From: Chromera velia
Lineage: Eukaryota > Sar > Chromeraceae
Direction: 5' to 3'
NCBI GenBank assembly: GCA_018398765.1
Contig: JAHBMJ010002260.1
Coordinates: 64,001 to 104,625 of the forward strand
Length of the DNA: 40,625 nt
This document shows positions 11,349 through 23,700 of the stretch, one piece after another. The notes below the pieces were generated by a model that worked only from the letters and a program-made list of their open reading frames with translations, was not told the origin of the DNA and did no database searches. Every line of letters starts with the position of its first letter. The stretch's first letter is position 1. A program made the translations under genes and the position numbers.

Positions 11349-11518
11349 ATGCGTTCTTGTCAACCGACGGGTTCTTTACCTTTGGAAAAGGAAATCTCTT
11401 CTATTTGCGCGTCTGAAGAATCCGCACGCACGTTTACAGCTGAGAAGAACCTTCTGATCGGAGGAGACGGGACTCGTCCGCTGTGTCCTGGGTGCGGCCA
11501 CCGCTTGTCATGGTTCAG
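11349..11518 (+). other. possible orphan exon or gene fragment with a CxxC zinc-binding-like motif
   Basis: A short open frame ends LCPGCGHRLSWF and is followed directly by cag|gtccgt, which resembles donors used elsewhere in the window. No partner exon could be joined with confidence, and I recognise no family. It may be chance. Confidence 0.15.
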
Positions 11519-11673
11519 GTCCGTCGTTCGTTTGTTCGTTTCAAATCTGTTTAATAAATTAAATAGATGATCCATTTCACCTCTCATCTCTATCTACTGA
11601 TTCGATTTCCATATTTGCTTCCGTCTGAAACGTAGAGTCCGGTGTCTCCACTCTCAATTACTTCATACATAAA

Positions 11674-11791
11674 GAACTGTCTCGTCCGGGAATGAAATAC
11701 GGCCTCTACTATGGACAAAGGGTCGCACTCCAATTCTGCAATAATTTCAAGTATTAAAGCAGCAGCATTAATAAAAAATACGGAATCGTTT
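11674..11791. repeat. direct repeat copy 1, holding the unoccupied transposon target site
   Basis: This segment (aactgtctcgtccgg..., ...aaagcagcagcattaataaaaa) matches 12423-12521 joined to 13341 onward. It carries a single gcattaata at 11765-11773 where the second copy has the 819-bp insertion. Both copies abut CTGT/ACAG arrays. Confidence 0.8.
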
Positions 11792-11838
11792 GTGCATGAT
11801 GTGTCATTGTGGAAAAACGTATGCCGTCTCCTTGTATG

Positions 11839-12415
11839 TGTTCCTGTCTGTTGGTCTGTCTGTTTCTGTGTATGTCTAGCTGTGTGCCGTCTCTGTTTAT
11901 TGTGCGTCGTTGTGAAAAAAGGTGTGCCATCTCCTTGTATCTGTTCCTATCTGTTGGTCTGTCTGTGTGTGTGTCTATCTGTGTGTGTGCCGTCTCCGTG
12001 ATGTGTTCATGGCTATTGGTTCTTTTTATCTGGGTGTCTGTCTGTCTGGGTGTCTGTCTGTCTGGGTGTCTGTCTGTCTGTCTGTTGGTCTGTTTGTCTG
12101 TGTGTTTGTCTGTCTCTCTGCCTGTCTGTCTGTCTGGCTGTCTGTCTGACTGAGTCTGTCTGTTTGTCTGTCTGTAAGCTGTCTCTCTGTCTGTCTGTCT
12201 GTCTGTTAGTCTGTCTGTCTGTCTGTCTGTCTATCTAACTGACTGACTGTCTGTCTGGCTATCTGTCTGAGTCTATGTGACTTCCCGTCTCTGTGTCTGT
12301 TTATGTGTATGTCTGCCTCTCTGTCTGTCTGTCTCTCTGTCTGTCTGTCTGTCTGTCTGTCTCGGTCTAGCTGTCCGTCTGTCTGTCTGTTTTTCCGGCT
12401 GTCTGTCTGTATGAC
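11839..12415. repeat. degenerate CTGT (TCTG) tetranucleotide array
   Basis: About 570 bp of CTGT repeats with variants (CTCT, CTAT, GGTGT), densest at 12030-12240 and 12310-12415. Reading frames full of Cys, Val, Ser and Leu here are products of the repeat. Confidence 0.9.
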
Positions 12416-12422
12416 TCTGCAT

Positions 12423-12521
12423 GAACTGTCTCGTCCGTGATTGAAATACGGCCTCCACTGTGGACAAAAGGTTTCTTTCAATTCCATAATATATTCAGGT
12501 ACAAAAGCAGCAGCATTAATA
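12423..12521. repeat. direct repeat copy 2, interrupted by the transposon insertion
   Basis: This is the second copy of the 11674 segment. It ends in gcattaata at 12513-12521, the left target-site duplication, and resumes with gcattaataaaaa at 13341. Confidence 0.8.
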
Positions 12522-13340
12522 CTAGGGGGTAGCACTAGGATGAACATTATAGGTACCCCTAGTTTGGCAGGCTTCTTAACTAGTTAAGATAATAGTTTAG
12601 ACTTATGCTACATAAAAGTTATAAATATAAAACATGTTAGAGATTCGATTTCTATTCTGGCGGGCCATTCATGCTTTCTAGTTCATGAGAAATTGTTGTT
12701 CAAATGTGGTGTCGCCATGATCTGGCGGGGCTTTTCATGGCGGGGATGGACTTTGACAAACCTTCCCCTCCCGCCAGTACGCCTGCCCTGCGACGTCCCG
12801 CCAGACACAGTCAATCCCTGCCAAGAAACGTGAACACCTTACGCATACCCTGCAAGGTCTCTGTGTCTGTTGTATAAACAGATAGGCAGAGAGATAAACA
12901 GACAGACAGAAAGACAGAAGATGGGTTTGGGTAGAGAGAACTATGTGAACCAACTGCTTGAGACGGCAGATCCAGGTAGTGGGTGGTGGCGGAAGGCTGG
13001 CGGGTGGTGGTAGGGGGTGGACGGGGACATAAGAGCGCAGTAGACTTTCCTTTGGCGGGTATTTCTTTCGTTGGCGGGGGGGTTGAAGCATTGATAAACT
13101 CCAGGGCCGCGCCAGGTCAAGCTGCCCGCCACCCCGCTAAATCATGGCGACATGACTTTGAACCAATTTTTTGAAGTGAAAATGTAATCCGCCATCAGTT
13201 CTGTTAGCTTAAATCAACACTTTAGAATGTGAAAAAAAAGATTGGTATATAAACCAAGTGCCCGCCATGTCTAGATTTTTTGTTAGAGAATGTATAAAGT
13301 TAGGGTCACCCTTATACAGTAATGTAGTGCTACCCCCTAG
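12522..13340. mobile_element. 819-bp MITE-like element with a perfect 9-bp target duplication (Mutator-like?)
   Basis: Both ends are the perfect 16-bp inverted repeat ctagggggtagcacta. The inverted similarity extends far inside: 12711-12730 (gtcgccatgatctggcgggg) matches the reverse complement of 13132-13151 at 18 of 20 positions. It is flanked by gcattaata at 12513-12521 and 13341-13349, a perfect 9-bp direct repeat that occurs once in the uninterrupted copy at 11765-11773. There is no coding sequence, so it would be mobilised in trans. Long inverted repeats and a 9-bp duplication are typical of Mutator-like elements; the superfamily is inferred from those features only. Confidence 0.85.
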
Positions 13341-13361
13341 GCATTAATAAAAAGAACGGTA

Positions 13362-13560
13362 CAGAGACAGACAGACAGACACAGACAGACACAGACAGAC
13401 ACAGACAGACACAGACAGACACAGACAGACACAGACAGATACAGACAGATACAGACAGACACAGACAGACACAGACTGACAGACACAGACAGACACAGAC
13501 ACAGACACAGGCAGACACAGATAGATACAGACAAACACAGACAGACACACACATACACCA
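13362..13560. repeat. ACAG tetranucleotide array
   Basis: About 200 bp of (ACAG/ACAC)n start about 13 bases after the right target duplication of the MITE-like element. It is the reverse-complement motif of the array at 11839-12415. Confidence 0.95.
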
Positions 13561-13671
13561 GCCACACACACCCACATACAGACCTATCACCTACTGACTC
13601 GAGTTCTCAGCTGCCGGCTCGTCTCCGCATCCGTCTCAGTCTCCGTTGGACTGTTACAGTACACCATCTGT

Positions 13672-13673
<2 letters not shown>

Positions 13674-13712
<39 letters not shown>

Positions 13713-13719
13713 TACACAC

Positions 13720-13750
<31 letters not shown>

Positions 13751-13792
13751 CATACACACACACATACACACACACAGATACACACACATACA

Positions 13793-13823
<31 letters not shown>
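13674..13823. repeat. (CA)n microsatellite with periodic CATA interruptions
   Basis: About 150 bp of CA dinucleotides broken by cata units. No gene was found between here and the next start codon at 14540. That stretch presumably holds 5' UTR and promoter sequence, including an open frame at 14227-14530 whose product I do not recognise. Confidence 0.95.
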
Positions 13824-13826
<3 letters not shown>

Positions 13827-14539
13827 ACCTACAACATACCCACACATCCATCTCCTTCCATCCACCAACCATCTCCTGTCGAGACATACAACTGTCCAAT
13901 CCCGCGCCCATCTCTTTACCTCCTTCCACCTGTTTCCTCAAACAGTGCTAATCCACCCGCTAACGTACCCACAAAAAAATTCCAACTCTTTAACCTATTT
14001 TGGTTTCACGTCTCCGTCTCACAGTTACACGTCGCCATCTCACGCAATTATAGTTAATTTTGCAGTCTCTAGCAGTCTCTGAATTCTACATCGTTTTCGT
14101 TTTCACGGACCATGCACCCTTTCTTGTACGGGACATTTTTTTTTTTTCTGGCTTCACGGGTCCGCGCACTAACGTCTTTGTGCCGGACCATGCCGGACCC
14201 GGGTCAGCAACCATACTGCTCTAACTCCATCTCTTCATATCTCTTCCAAAAAGAATCGGTGCCCGTACCTCTAGCGGAGGTTTGGAAGTGCAGCGAAAGT
14301 GTGACAGAGGTCCAAGTGTTTGAGTGTAAAGGAACTGTCTTTCTCCTGTGTGTGTGGCTTTTGTGGTGGGAATTTATTGAGAACGAGTTTTCTTTCTTCG
14401 CTGCTTCAGAGATCTTTGGAGCGGCTTTGTCACCAGTGTACGAAAAAAGGAAGGGCAGAGGAGGGACTGTCTCCGTCCTCGATCCCGTTCCCAGTAAGAG
14501 AAGGGGGGCACCCTTCAATATCATACCTTGAAAGACAAA

Positions 14540-15630
14540 ATGGCGGACCCGACATTTGCCGTTTTGCGCAAGGCCCAGAGGTTTTTTGCCGAAGTCTCTG
14601 TGGACTCTGCTGAAAAGGCAAAAACCTTCCTCAAGTCATTTCCACATGAATTTCCAGTAAGTCGAACGTGGGCGATCAAAAATCTTGACATCTACCCCTT
14701 CGGATCGGGAGTTCTGCTGCCTCGCTCTGTGTCGTGCCGGACGGCTCTGGCTCTTTCTTTTTCCCTTTTTGCCGGCCTTGTGTTTGTTCGATGCTTCGAG
14801 ACTTTTTGTTCAAATCCGTCTCTTCTTCGCGTCCATCAAGATTTTTTTCTCGGTGTTGACGGCTTGCCGATACTTCTGCTTGCCTGCCAGCTGTATTTAT
14901 GTGTAGCGTGTCTGTCTGAATTTGTGCGCCTCCTCCCTCAATAGATCGATTTTCTTCTTTTTCCCCTTAGAATTTTTCGCAAGTCTCCTGCCACATCTTT
15001 CGAAAGCCGTTGACAGGCGCCACCCCTGTTTTTGTGTGTGGATCTTTCTCCTGCCTCTGTGCGTGCATGCATATTTTTTCTGCTCATCCCTTCACGTTCC
15101 CCTCCCTTTCTCTTCCCTCTCTCTTCTGCTGCTTGCAGACTGCCTGCCCATTCACGACCCCGGATGGCGCGCAGAAGGTCGCCGTGTACCTGCCGGAGAC
15201 GGACGAGGTCGAAGAGGCCGACGTCTCCAGCCTGAACACCAACATCTTCTTCGGGGGGCTCAACCAGTACGGCAATGCCACAGAGTCCGAGATGCTCCTC
15301 AGTACGCTCACCGCGGCGGGATACAACCCCCAAGGCCTTGACATGGCGATGCACTCTCCTGGCGACTCCTTCTCCTTCGCCCCCCTCCTCCCGCTCACCA
15401 AGGCCAGAGGGCCCGGAGATCCGAAGGCGTACGGAGAGTACACGGGAGGGCTGAAGGGACCGCAGCATCAGGTGGCTGTGGCCGTCTCCCTCAAAAATCC
15501 GAATTACTTCGACCTCGGCGTCGCGTTCCGCCACAACGACCCCGAGGAGGGTGGGGAGAAGTGGGGGCGCTTCGCATATGCCAGAAATGTGAATTCCAAG
15601 CTGAAAGGGGTGAGTGCGAGCGAGCGAGCG

Positions 15631-15669
<39 letters not shown>

Positions 15670-17661
15670 CCACGCAAACAAAAAGGGGGAAACGAAAGGA
15701 GGCGGAGAGCGAGGGGAAGAAATAGAGACAGACAGAGTGTGCTGCTTTTATCATTCTTTCATCTGATTCTCTTTGCCAGGTCCTCTGATTGCTTTCTGAC
15801 AGGCAGGCAAACAGACAGACAGTCAGGCAGATAGGTGCAGCCAGCACAAAAGGTTTTGGAAAGTTCAGGTAGACGTCCAACAGGCCGCATGCCGCCTTTC
15901 TCGACAATCTGTATGCGTGCGTCTCCGCTTTGTGCTCTTGACCCTGCTCTGCCTTCCCATCTCCCTGGTTTCCCGTCAGATCTACCATTCCGGAGACATT
16001 CACACGCACCATGGTCCGAGAGAAGTCCTCATCCACACCGTGAACTTCGACGAGCTTTGTAACCTCCCCCCCAACACCCACTTCTGCGTGTACGCCACCG
16101 GCTACGAGGGAAACATCATTCGACAGTACAAAGCCATCATCCTCATGCTACGGGAAGGGGACCGGATGGACGTCATCCCCGCCCCTCTCGACCACGCCAC
16201 CGTCGGCGACGCTCGCGGCATGGTCCTCCTCGTCGGCAAGCGTATGGGAGACGGCAGCAAGCTCCTCATGAAGGTTCTGGACGTCCCCGTTACGGGAGAC
16301 TTTGAGGTCATGGGCGACGATGAGCAGCTGGCGCAGTGGCTGGACGCCGCTGTGCAGTCGGTGCCCCAAAACGAAGTGCGAGACGTGGCGATGGGCGGAG
16401 GTGTGGAGGGGCAGGGAGAGCGGCAGTCGGGCGAGGGGACAGGCGAGAACCCCCCCCCGGCGGCTCTGCCGAAGGGATCCCTCCTTGTGATTTCAGACTC
16501 CGACGTCTCGGAGGGACTCGCGACAGAGGTCATGAGCCTAGTCGAGCCGTCCTTCGCATCTGATGCTCTGCGCGTTGCGCTGTCTGGTTCGACCCTCGCT
16601 GTGCTGAAGAAGAAGAGCGAGGAGACAGAGATGGGAGACACTGAGGTGGCAGCCGCAGAGGGGGGTGGGGATGAACAGATGGCGGTTGAGAACAAGCAGG
16701 AGCCGGAGGTCCAAGCAGAGAGCTGGGTGCAGAAATGCGGTCTCGTCCCTGACCCCGCAGTGCACGAGGGGGGGAAGGCTCTCACCCCAGAGGACGTGGG
16801 TGGGGTGTCCTTTCCCTGGATCCCTGGCACGTACCTTGAGGGTTCTCTCGCCCTCTGTCTGGCCAAGTCTCTCCCTGCAAGGAAGGGCGAGACGGCTTCT
16901 CTGTCTGAGTACATGTCGTCTCTCGTCAACACACAGCGCCCCGCCCTTCTGCTGGCCACTCCGTCACTGAAGGAGTCGGTTGCAAGCAGTCAAAAACACA
17001 AACTGCACGGCGTCGCCATCATCGACACCCTCTCCTCCCCCCATGCCCCCGCACCCCCAAACCCAAACCCTTACGAAGACCCCCCAGGGACTCTGGAAGA
17101 GAGACTGTCCAAACTGAACCAAGCAAGCGCAGTCGCACGAATGGGCCCTCTCTCCTGCACTCTCGCTCACGAAGACGGTCGGTCTGCCTCTCTTCCTGTC
17201 TGCCTCGCTCCCTTCCCCTCTCAATGTCGGTGTGTGTGTGTGTGTCTCCCTATCTCTCTTTTGGTGTCTCTGTAAGTCAACTTCCCCCCCGGTGCAAACG
17301 CTCCTCTCTCGGGCTCTCTTTTTTTTTTGCACTCATGGATTCATACGATCACCTTGAGTGATAAATCGTCGACTGGTTGTTTCTTCTGTGTCTTTTTGTG
17401 CCCGGTTGTGCCTCTTTTTCATACTCATTGATACATACAATCACTTTGACTTACTGCTCCTGCAATACTGGCTGAACGTTCCCTGTTCGCCTTCTTTCTT
17501 GCAGGTCGTTTCTTCTTCCTGTCGGGGGTCCAGTTTGAGGGCCTCTTCGGAGAGAAGCGCCCTGCCTTCGGGGAAGACGTGACGGAAGATGTGAAGACTC
17601 GACTCGGGTCCTTCCTCTCAGGTTCGTCCCCGTGTGTGTGCGTGCGTGTGTGTGTGTGCGT

Positions 17662-17705
<44 letters not shown>

Positions 17706-20700
17706 ACGGTCATCGCGTTGCTTCTTGCAGCTCTCTTCGAGTCGAAACTCCGTATCTCCCCCCCCCTCCCCTCCCCTACTGCATGCAGGCTCCACCGAGT
17801 CGAAGTCCGACGAGGCCCTTACACAGGCCCTCCAGATGTCCCCGGAGGCGCCCCTGTTCACCCCCGATCCCTCGAGGGTGGCCTTCAGCCTCGGGAAGTG
17901 GATGTCCTCTGAGGAGGTGATCCGGGCCTTCGTGGAGGTCCCTCTGGCAGAATTGATCAAATCCTCCGACTTCTTCCTCGACGGCGTCATCCCTCAGGTC
18001 TGTCCGTTCGTCCCTCCGTCCGTGTACAGACAGAACAGAGGAGCCACGGGATTTCGGGGTAATCTGTGTGGATGTGGTTGGTGGTTGATTTCCGCCGTCT
18101 TTCCTTCTTTCCAAACTTCCCGCTCTCAAGGAGCCAACTGCATCCAGCCATCTGACTTCTTCCTTCCTCTCTTCCTTCCTTTGTTCCTCTCTGCAGGTTC
18201 GCCGCAGCCTCCGAGAGACGGACATGGACACGTTCGTGAAGAGTCTGCAGGCAGCGCTGGTGCAGAAGGTAGGGCCGACGATGAAGGCGATGAAGGAGAA
18301 GATGCTCGAGAGGGTGCGGTCGGGGGAAAGCATGAAGAAGGACGGGGACACAACAGCACAGATACAGAAGATGAGGTCTCTGCAGAAGAGGGTCAACGAG
18401 ATCGGACGCAAACTGTCCAACCTCACATCTGAAGTCAGTCAGTCAGTGCTCCCATGTGATTCCAGACACCGACAAAAGACGGAACTCTCTGCATTTCCCC
18501 CTCCTTTCTTCAGATGTTTTGCGGAGATCGAAGTGCGAACGTTCGACCGCTTCTGCATTCCGATTGAGTGAGGGAGAAGGCGTTCTTTCTTTGACCGACG
18601 TTCACTGTGCGTACGTACCTGCAGGTGGGTGCTTTCACGCAAACGTTCGCGGTGAAGAAGCTGCAGCGGAAGCAGAAGATCGAGAACAACGTCCAGATGG
18701 CCAAGGCGATGGACGTCGGAGAGATCGCAGAGTTTCTCGATGAGAACACAGAAATGTGCCTCATCCTCATGATGCAGAGGTCAGAGGAGACGAGATCAGA
18801 GGAGAGGAAGGAAAAGGAAAGACCAGTCGCTGTTGCTGCGTGTTCGTCTGGACTGTGCCTTTGAAGGAAGATAGAGCACCTGGAAGAAAGAAAGATCGAC
18901 AGAGAGAGAAAGAGAGGGGTGGACGGAGGAAGAGCGGCAGCAAGAAAGGGAAGGAGGAAGGAAATGGAGGATGAGAGAAAGACGAACGAAGAGGAATAGA
19001 ACGTTGCTGGCTGTCCGTGAGAACTTCCACGGGGAAAAACTCCAACTTCATCGTTCATTGGACAGAGAAAACTCAGCCGCCAGGAAAGCAAAAGTTGATT
19101 TCAGCCTTTCCCTGTCTGTGTCTCTGTCTCTGTTTGTTCAGCTTGCCCCTGAAGGCCGCGTACACGCTGATGAAGCAGAAACGGTTCAATTGGGGCATGC
19201 TGGGAAGTCTCGGTCTGTCGGATGAGCTGGTGCAGGTGGAGGGTCTCCTTGAGAAACACGCGAACACCCCCGGACTGGGGCGGCCTCTGGTGGACATTCC
19301 TGTGGAGGGGGACTGGTGTCTGTCGAGCTTCGACTTCGGCTGTCTGATGGGCCTGGAGGAAGAGGGCGGCGTGCATCCATTGGCGAGGGCGCGGGGGCAG
19401 TCGGAGGTACGTCGGCTTGAAGTTCGGTCACAGAGTTCTTTCTTCTTTTTGACTTCGACCAAATTTCTTGTACTTTTTGCGTTGGGATAGAGCAAAACAG
19501 CTTAGTGATGATTTGATCGCATCTTGCCTGCCTCTGGAGAGTGAATGTGCGGGGAGAGGGATATTTTGGCTTCAGAGAGAGAGCGCCACAAGTGCGGGGT
19601 TATGTCCTTTTTTCGTTTGTGTGTAGAGACGGCATCCCCCCCTCCCTCCCCTCCTGTTGTTGCAGAAGACCCTGGCGATCCCCTTCTGGCGAGGTCAGGG
19701 CCTCTCTGCCCTCCCCATCCCCATACTGAAGGAGGACTACGACAGGTCAGGGCAGAGATGGGAGAGAGAAAGAGTGCCAACGCCCCGCGCCGACATCTCT
19801 TCTTCTCCTCACATTTGCACAAACCCACCCGAGCAGCCAAAGAAAGTCAGGCAGCTCGGCCAAAGCTTCTCGCTCTCCCTCCTCACAGTCATTTCGATCC
19901 CTCGTGTGCCAGCTTAAACAAAAGCGTTGTCCTGGTTCTTCTGTTGGCCTTTCTTTTTTTCGGTGATGCGAAATGGATAAGGGTAATTTCTCCATCTCTT
20001 GCGTTTTTCTGTTTGCACCATAAAAACAGACACATTCACGGTTCTTTCCCCCCTTAATTGTCTGATCGACTGGTCATTCATATTATACATCGATGGAAGC
20101 CTGCAGACGGTTCACGGGTGCCGAGGAGGCCAACGAAGAGGTCGTGGCCAAACTCCGCATTCTCCTCAGGCAGTCACTCGTCGACACGCTCGCCTCCAGG
20201 GAGCGGTACGGGGAAACCATCGCCCCTTCAGACCATCAGGTCGGTCAGCTTGTGGAGGGAGGGTGTATTGGACAGAACGTGATCAATCAAACCAACAATT
20301 GTGTCCTTCTATGAATGTCTTCTGTCTCTCTGAATCCTGTGAATGAGTTTGTACGTCCGTTGATTGACTCTCCCGCGGTAGTCAATCAAAATGCGGTTGA
20401 CTGACTCCATCCGCGTGTACGTCTGTCTGCCTGTCTATCTGCCTGTCTATCTGTCTGACTGACTCCTCCACTAGGCACGCACTTCGCCTGTTTGTATCAA
20501 CCGCATGTCCCCCGAAGTTCACTGTGCCCATATGCACGTCACTTTCTCCCTCTCTCTCAGGTTGGCTGGCTCCTCGTGTACCTCCTCTGCAAGTCCCTCC
20601 GTGTGCTGATTGGGAGGCTCTCTGCCGTTCCCGCCACCGACGACAAAACCGCCACGACGGTCAGGGGCCTGCTCTGGCTGTTAGGGACGACTCTGTGCTC

Positions 20701-23700
20701 GGGTGCTGAGCCGATGAGCGTGGCCTACAACGTCTTCCAGAGAAGCTCCTGCAGGCCGAAGGTGCCTCTGAGGGACTTCGAGTGGGCCATCTACGCGACG
20801 GTCGCAAAGAGCATCCCGTACATGAACCCTCACCGGAAAGACTTCAGGTCGGTCGGTTAGGGGGGGGGACGTGCAGGGTCAAAGGTTTGTTTTGCAGTCC
20901 CGGTGGCTGTGTGGCTCTCTGAAGTGCGCATCCGCGCTTTCGGCCCGAAGAAACCCCGGGCCCCCTTCGTGTGCGTTTGAAAAACCCGTCTCTTTGCATC
21001 ATCTCGTCTCCCCATGCAGTTCTTCCCTTCGCTGTGAACTTCATGTTCCGCATGTTTTTGGTTTTTTGGTGTGGGTGCTTTTCTTTGATTTTGATTGTAC
21101 GTGGGTGTACCAAAACAGGAAGGGGCCAGAATGGTTGCTTCTTTGGTGTGCTCCCTTTCAGATTCTCTGGGCGCGCCATGCGACGTCAGCTCTCGCGCGT
21201 GCTCGTCCGCCTGGTGATGAAGACCGCGGTTTGCCCTTTCCTGGAGCCGATGCAGAAGGTGGCTGCAGGGAGGAAGAAGGAAGACCGCACAAGGGAGTCA
21301 CACGAGCAGAGGACCAAGTACATGAACGAGGTCTGGTACCCGAAGCTCAAGGTCCGTCTCTCCGTCCGTCTGCATCTTCTCTGGCTGCCTTGAAGAAATT
21401 CGTCTGTGCTTATGTATCCAAAAACCTGTGACTGAGAGACAGTGAAACAGCTGAACACGCAGCTAGCGCCTGCAGAAAACCAAAGTGGATTTTGTCTTGC
21501 CTCTCCCGAAGTACTAACCTTCAAAGAAGGCAGTCTCTTCCATTGTCTCCCCCACTCTTTCTGTGCTCCTCCAGTGCGCACATCGATTCTCCCCTTTGAA
21601 TTCCCCCTCCAGAATATCTCCTCGGTTGTTCGACTGTGTGTGTCATTATGACTGCAGGAGCTGAAGAGTCTCTGCAAGGAGGCTGAGGCACTCGACAAGG
21701 CGAGAAAGGGCATAGAGGAGGCGGGGGGGGAGACGGAGACGATGGCTGCCTCTCTGGCGGCCCTCCAGTCTCTCGAGCAGTCACAGCAGGAGAGGGCGGC
21801 AGTTCTGAGGGAATTCTTCTCGAAGCCCGAGAACATCAACAGACGGGTGCTCAGAGGATGCACCGCCACCATGCTCGCCAAATTGAACGGGAACAGCGCG
21901 ACCTACGTGATGAACAAGCACGCACCGAAGGAGGCTGGCGTCCTGCTTCGGTACCCTGGACAGGTCTGTCTATCTCTCTGTGTGTCTGTCTGTCCACTCT
22001 CACCTTTCGGGCCCCCTGCCCACGCTGTTTGATTGTTGGTGCTGTTCTTTTGTCTTTGTTCTTTCTTTCTTTTTGTCTGTGTTGTTCATGAAGAAAAAGA
22101 GGGAGAAGAAGAAGAAACATATAGTCTGTCTGTCTGTCTGTCTGTCTGTCTGTGAAGAAAAGAAGGGAGAAGAAGAAACATATAGTCTGTCTGTCTGTCT
22201 GTCTGTCTGTCTGTGAAGAAAAGAAGGGAGAAGAAGAATCATGTAGTCTGTCTGTGTGTGGAAAGAAAAAAAGATATAGTATGTCTGCATTTCTTGAAGG
22301 TTTGGAGCATTCGTATCACGTCCCATCATACTCCCTTGCATACGTGGCTATTTTCTGTCGCTTGGCTGCTTTGGGCTCAAATCCTTTCCCTCTGTTCTCT
22401 CCAAAAATTCTTTCCTTCCCTCAACTGCTCATTCCTGCCATCTCTGTCTTCGTCTTCGTACCTGTGCATCTATCTGTGCAGACGGACTGGCAAGTGCCGT
22501 CAGTCGGGGAGCGCCCGCCACCAGGAGCAGAGGATGGAGTGGCGGTGAAGAAGGCAAAGAAGACACAGGAGGCAGAGGACGAGGAAGGGACAGCAGGGAC
22601 GGGGGGGGAGGGACAGGTGTACCGACAGCTGAGGCAGGGTGAAGCGACCGACAAGGTCTGTGGATGGATGTCTCTGTACATGTCCTTTGAAGGAAGAGAT
22701 GGAGATCTTGATGCTTGGTGGTCCTGATATTGCCGACTACGATTGTGTTCGCTTTTGGTGCGTCGCTTTGCCTAGTAATAGTCGCAGACGGCCAGCTACC
22801 CCGGAACAAACGACTGACGTGTCAATGCATGTGTCCATGATGCCTTTTTGATTGTGTGCGTGGGTGTCTGCAGGGAGCGCTGAATGGCGGTGTCGGTGTG
22901 GTTCCAGCAGCAGCAAAAGCAAAAGCAAAAGCGGCTGCCAGGAGGGGCAGGGGTGCAGAGAGAGCAGCTGGGATGAGACGACGGGGGGAGGAGGAAGGGC
23001 GTCGGTCGAAGAAGAGGAAGGGTGCACCTGGATCGAAGCTTCGGAAGAGGCCTCTCCAGTGGCCCCGCTCTGAGAGCACAGCCGAAGAGCTGACTGTTCT
23101 GAGATCCAAAGTCGAAGCTCTGGTCTTTTCCTCTGCCTCTGCCTCCCTGGAGGCTCTGACCTCTCTGGAGGGTGTGCCCCAGAGGGAGTGGCTTCTCGAG
23201 ATCGCGGAGGGTGCAGGGTGGGGGTCGTCTGAGGTTGAGGTGATGCGAACTGTCCGTCTGCTCCTCTTCATGCTCGATGAGGGGGAGAACTGGAGACTGC
23301 AGAACAATGAGCTCGAGGAGAAGGCCGTGAACTTCATCGGGAAGGCAGTCCGCTCTGCGGGGAGGGCTGTTGCTGCTTCCTCCTCCTCTGCCCGTCCCTC
23401 TCATGCGGTTGCCGCTGCTGCTGCTGCTGCAGAGACGACCGACGAGAGTATGACCGGTGGAGAGAACGACAAGCCCGAGACTGAGACTGAGGGGGGGGGC
23501 GGTGGAGGCGCTCCATCGTTCCTCCAGGGGGCCCTCGATGCCCTGGCGGAACTGGCCCGCCACCCTCAAGTGGTGGAGGGTCAGGGCGCAAATGTGAGAG
23601 GAGGGGCAAAGGCGAAGGCCAAAGTCGCCGCTGTGCAGGCCAGGGCGAGGGCGAAGGCCAAGGCCAAGGCCGCTGTGCAGCCCAAGGCCAGGGCCGGGCG

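Noticed and set aside
12030-12415. Regular repeat array that could suggest CRISPR or a satellite
   Set aside because: The period is 4 bp with no unique spacers; it is a degenerate microsatellite in a eukaryotic genome.
14112-14531. 139-codon plus-strand frame just upstream of the TerD-like start
   Set aside because: No family resemblance and no splice connection in phase; treated as probable 5' UTR or intergenic.
15491-16959. Long minus-strand frames opposite the TerD-like gene
   Set aside because: They are shadows of the plus-strand exons, whose splice phases and composition explain the region.
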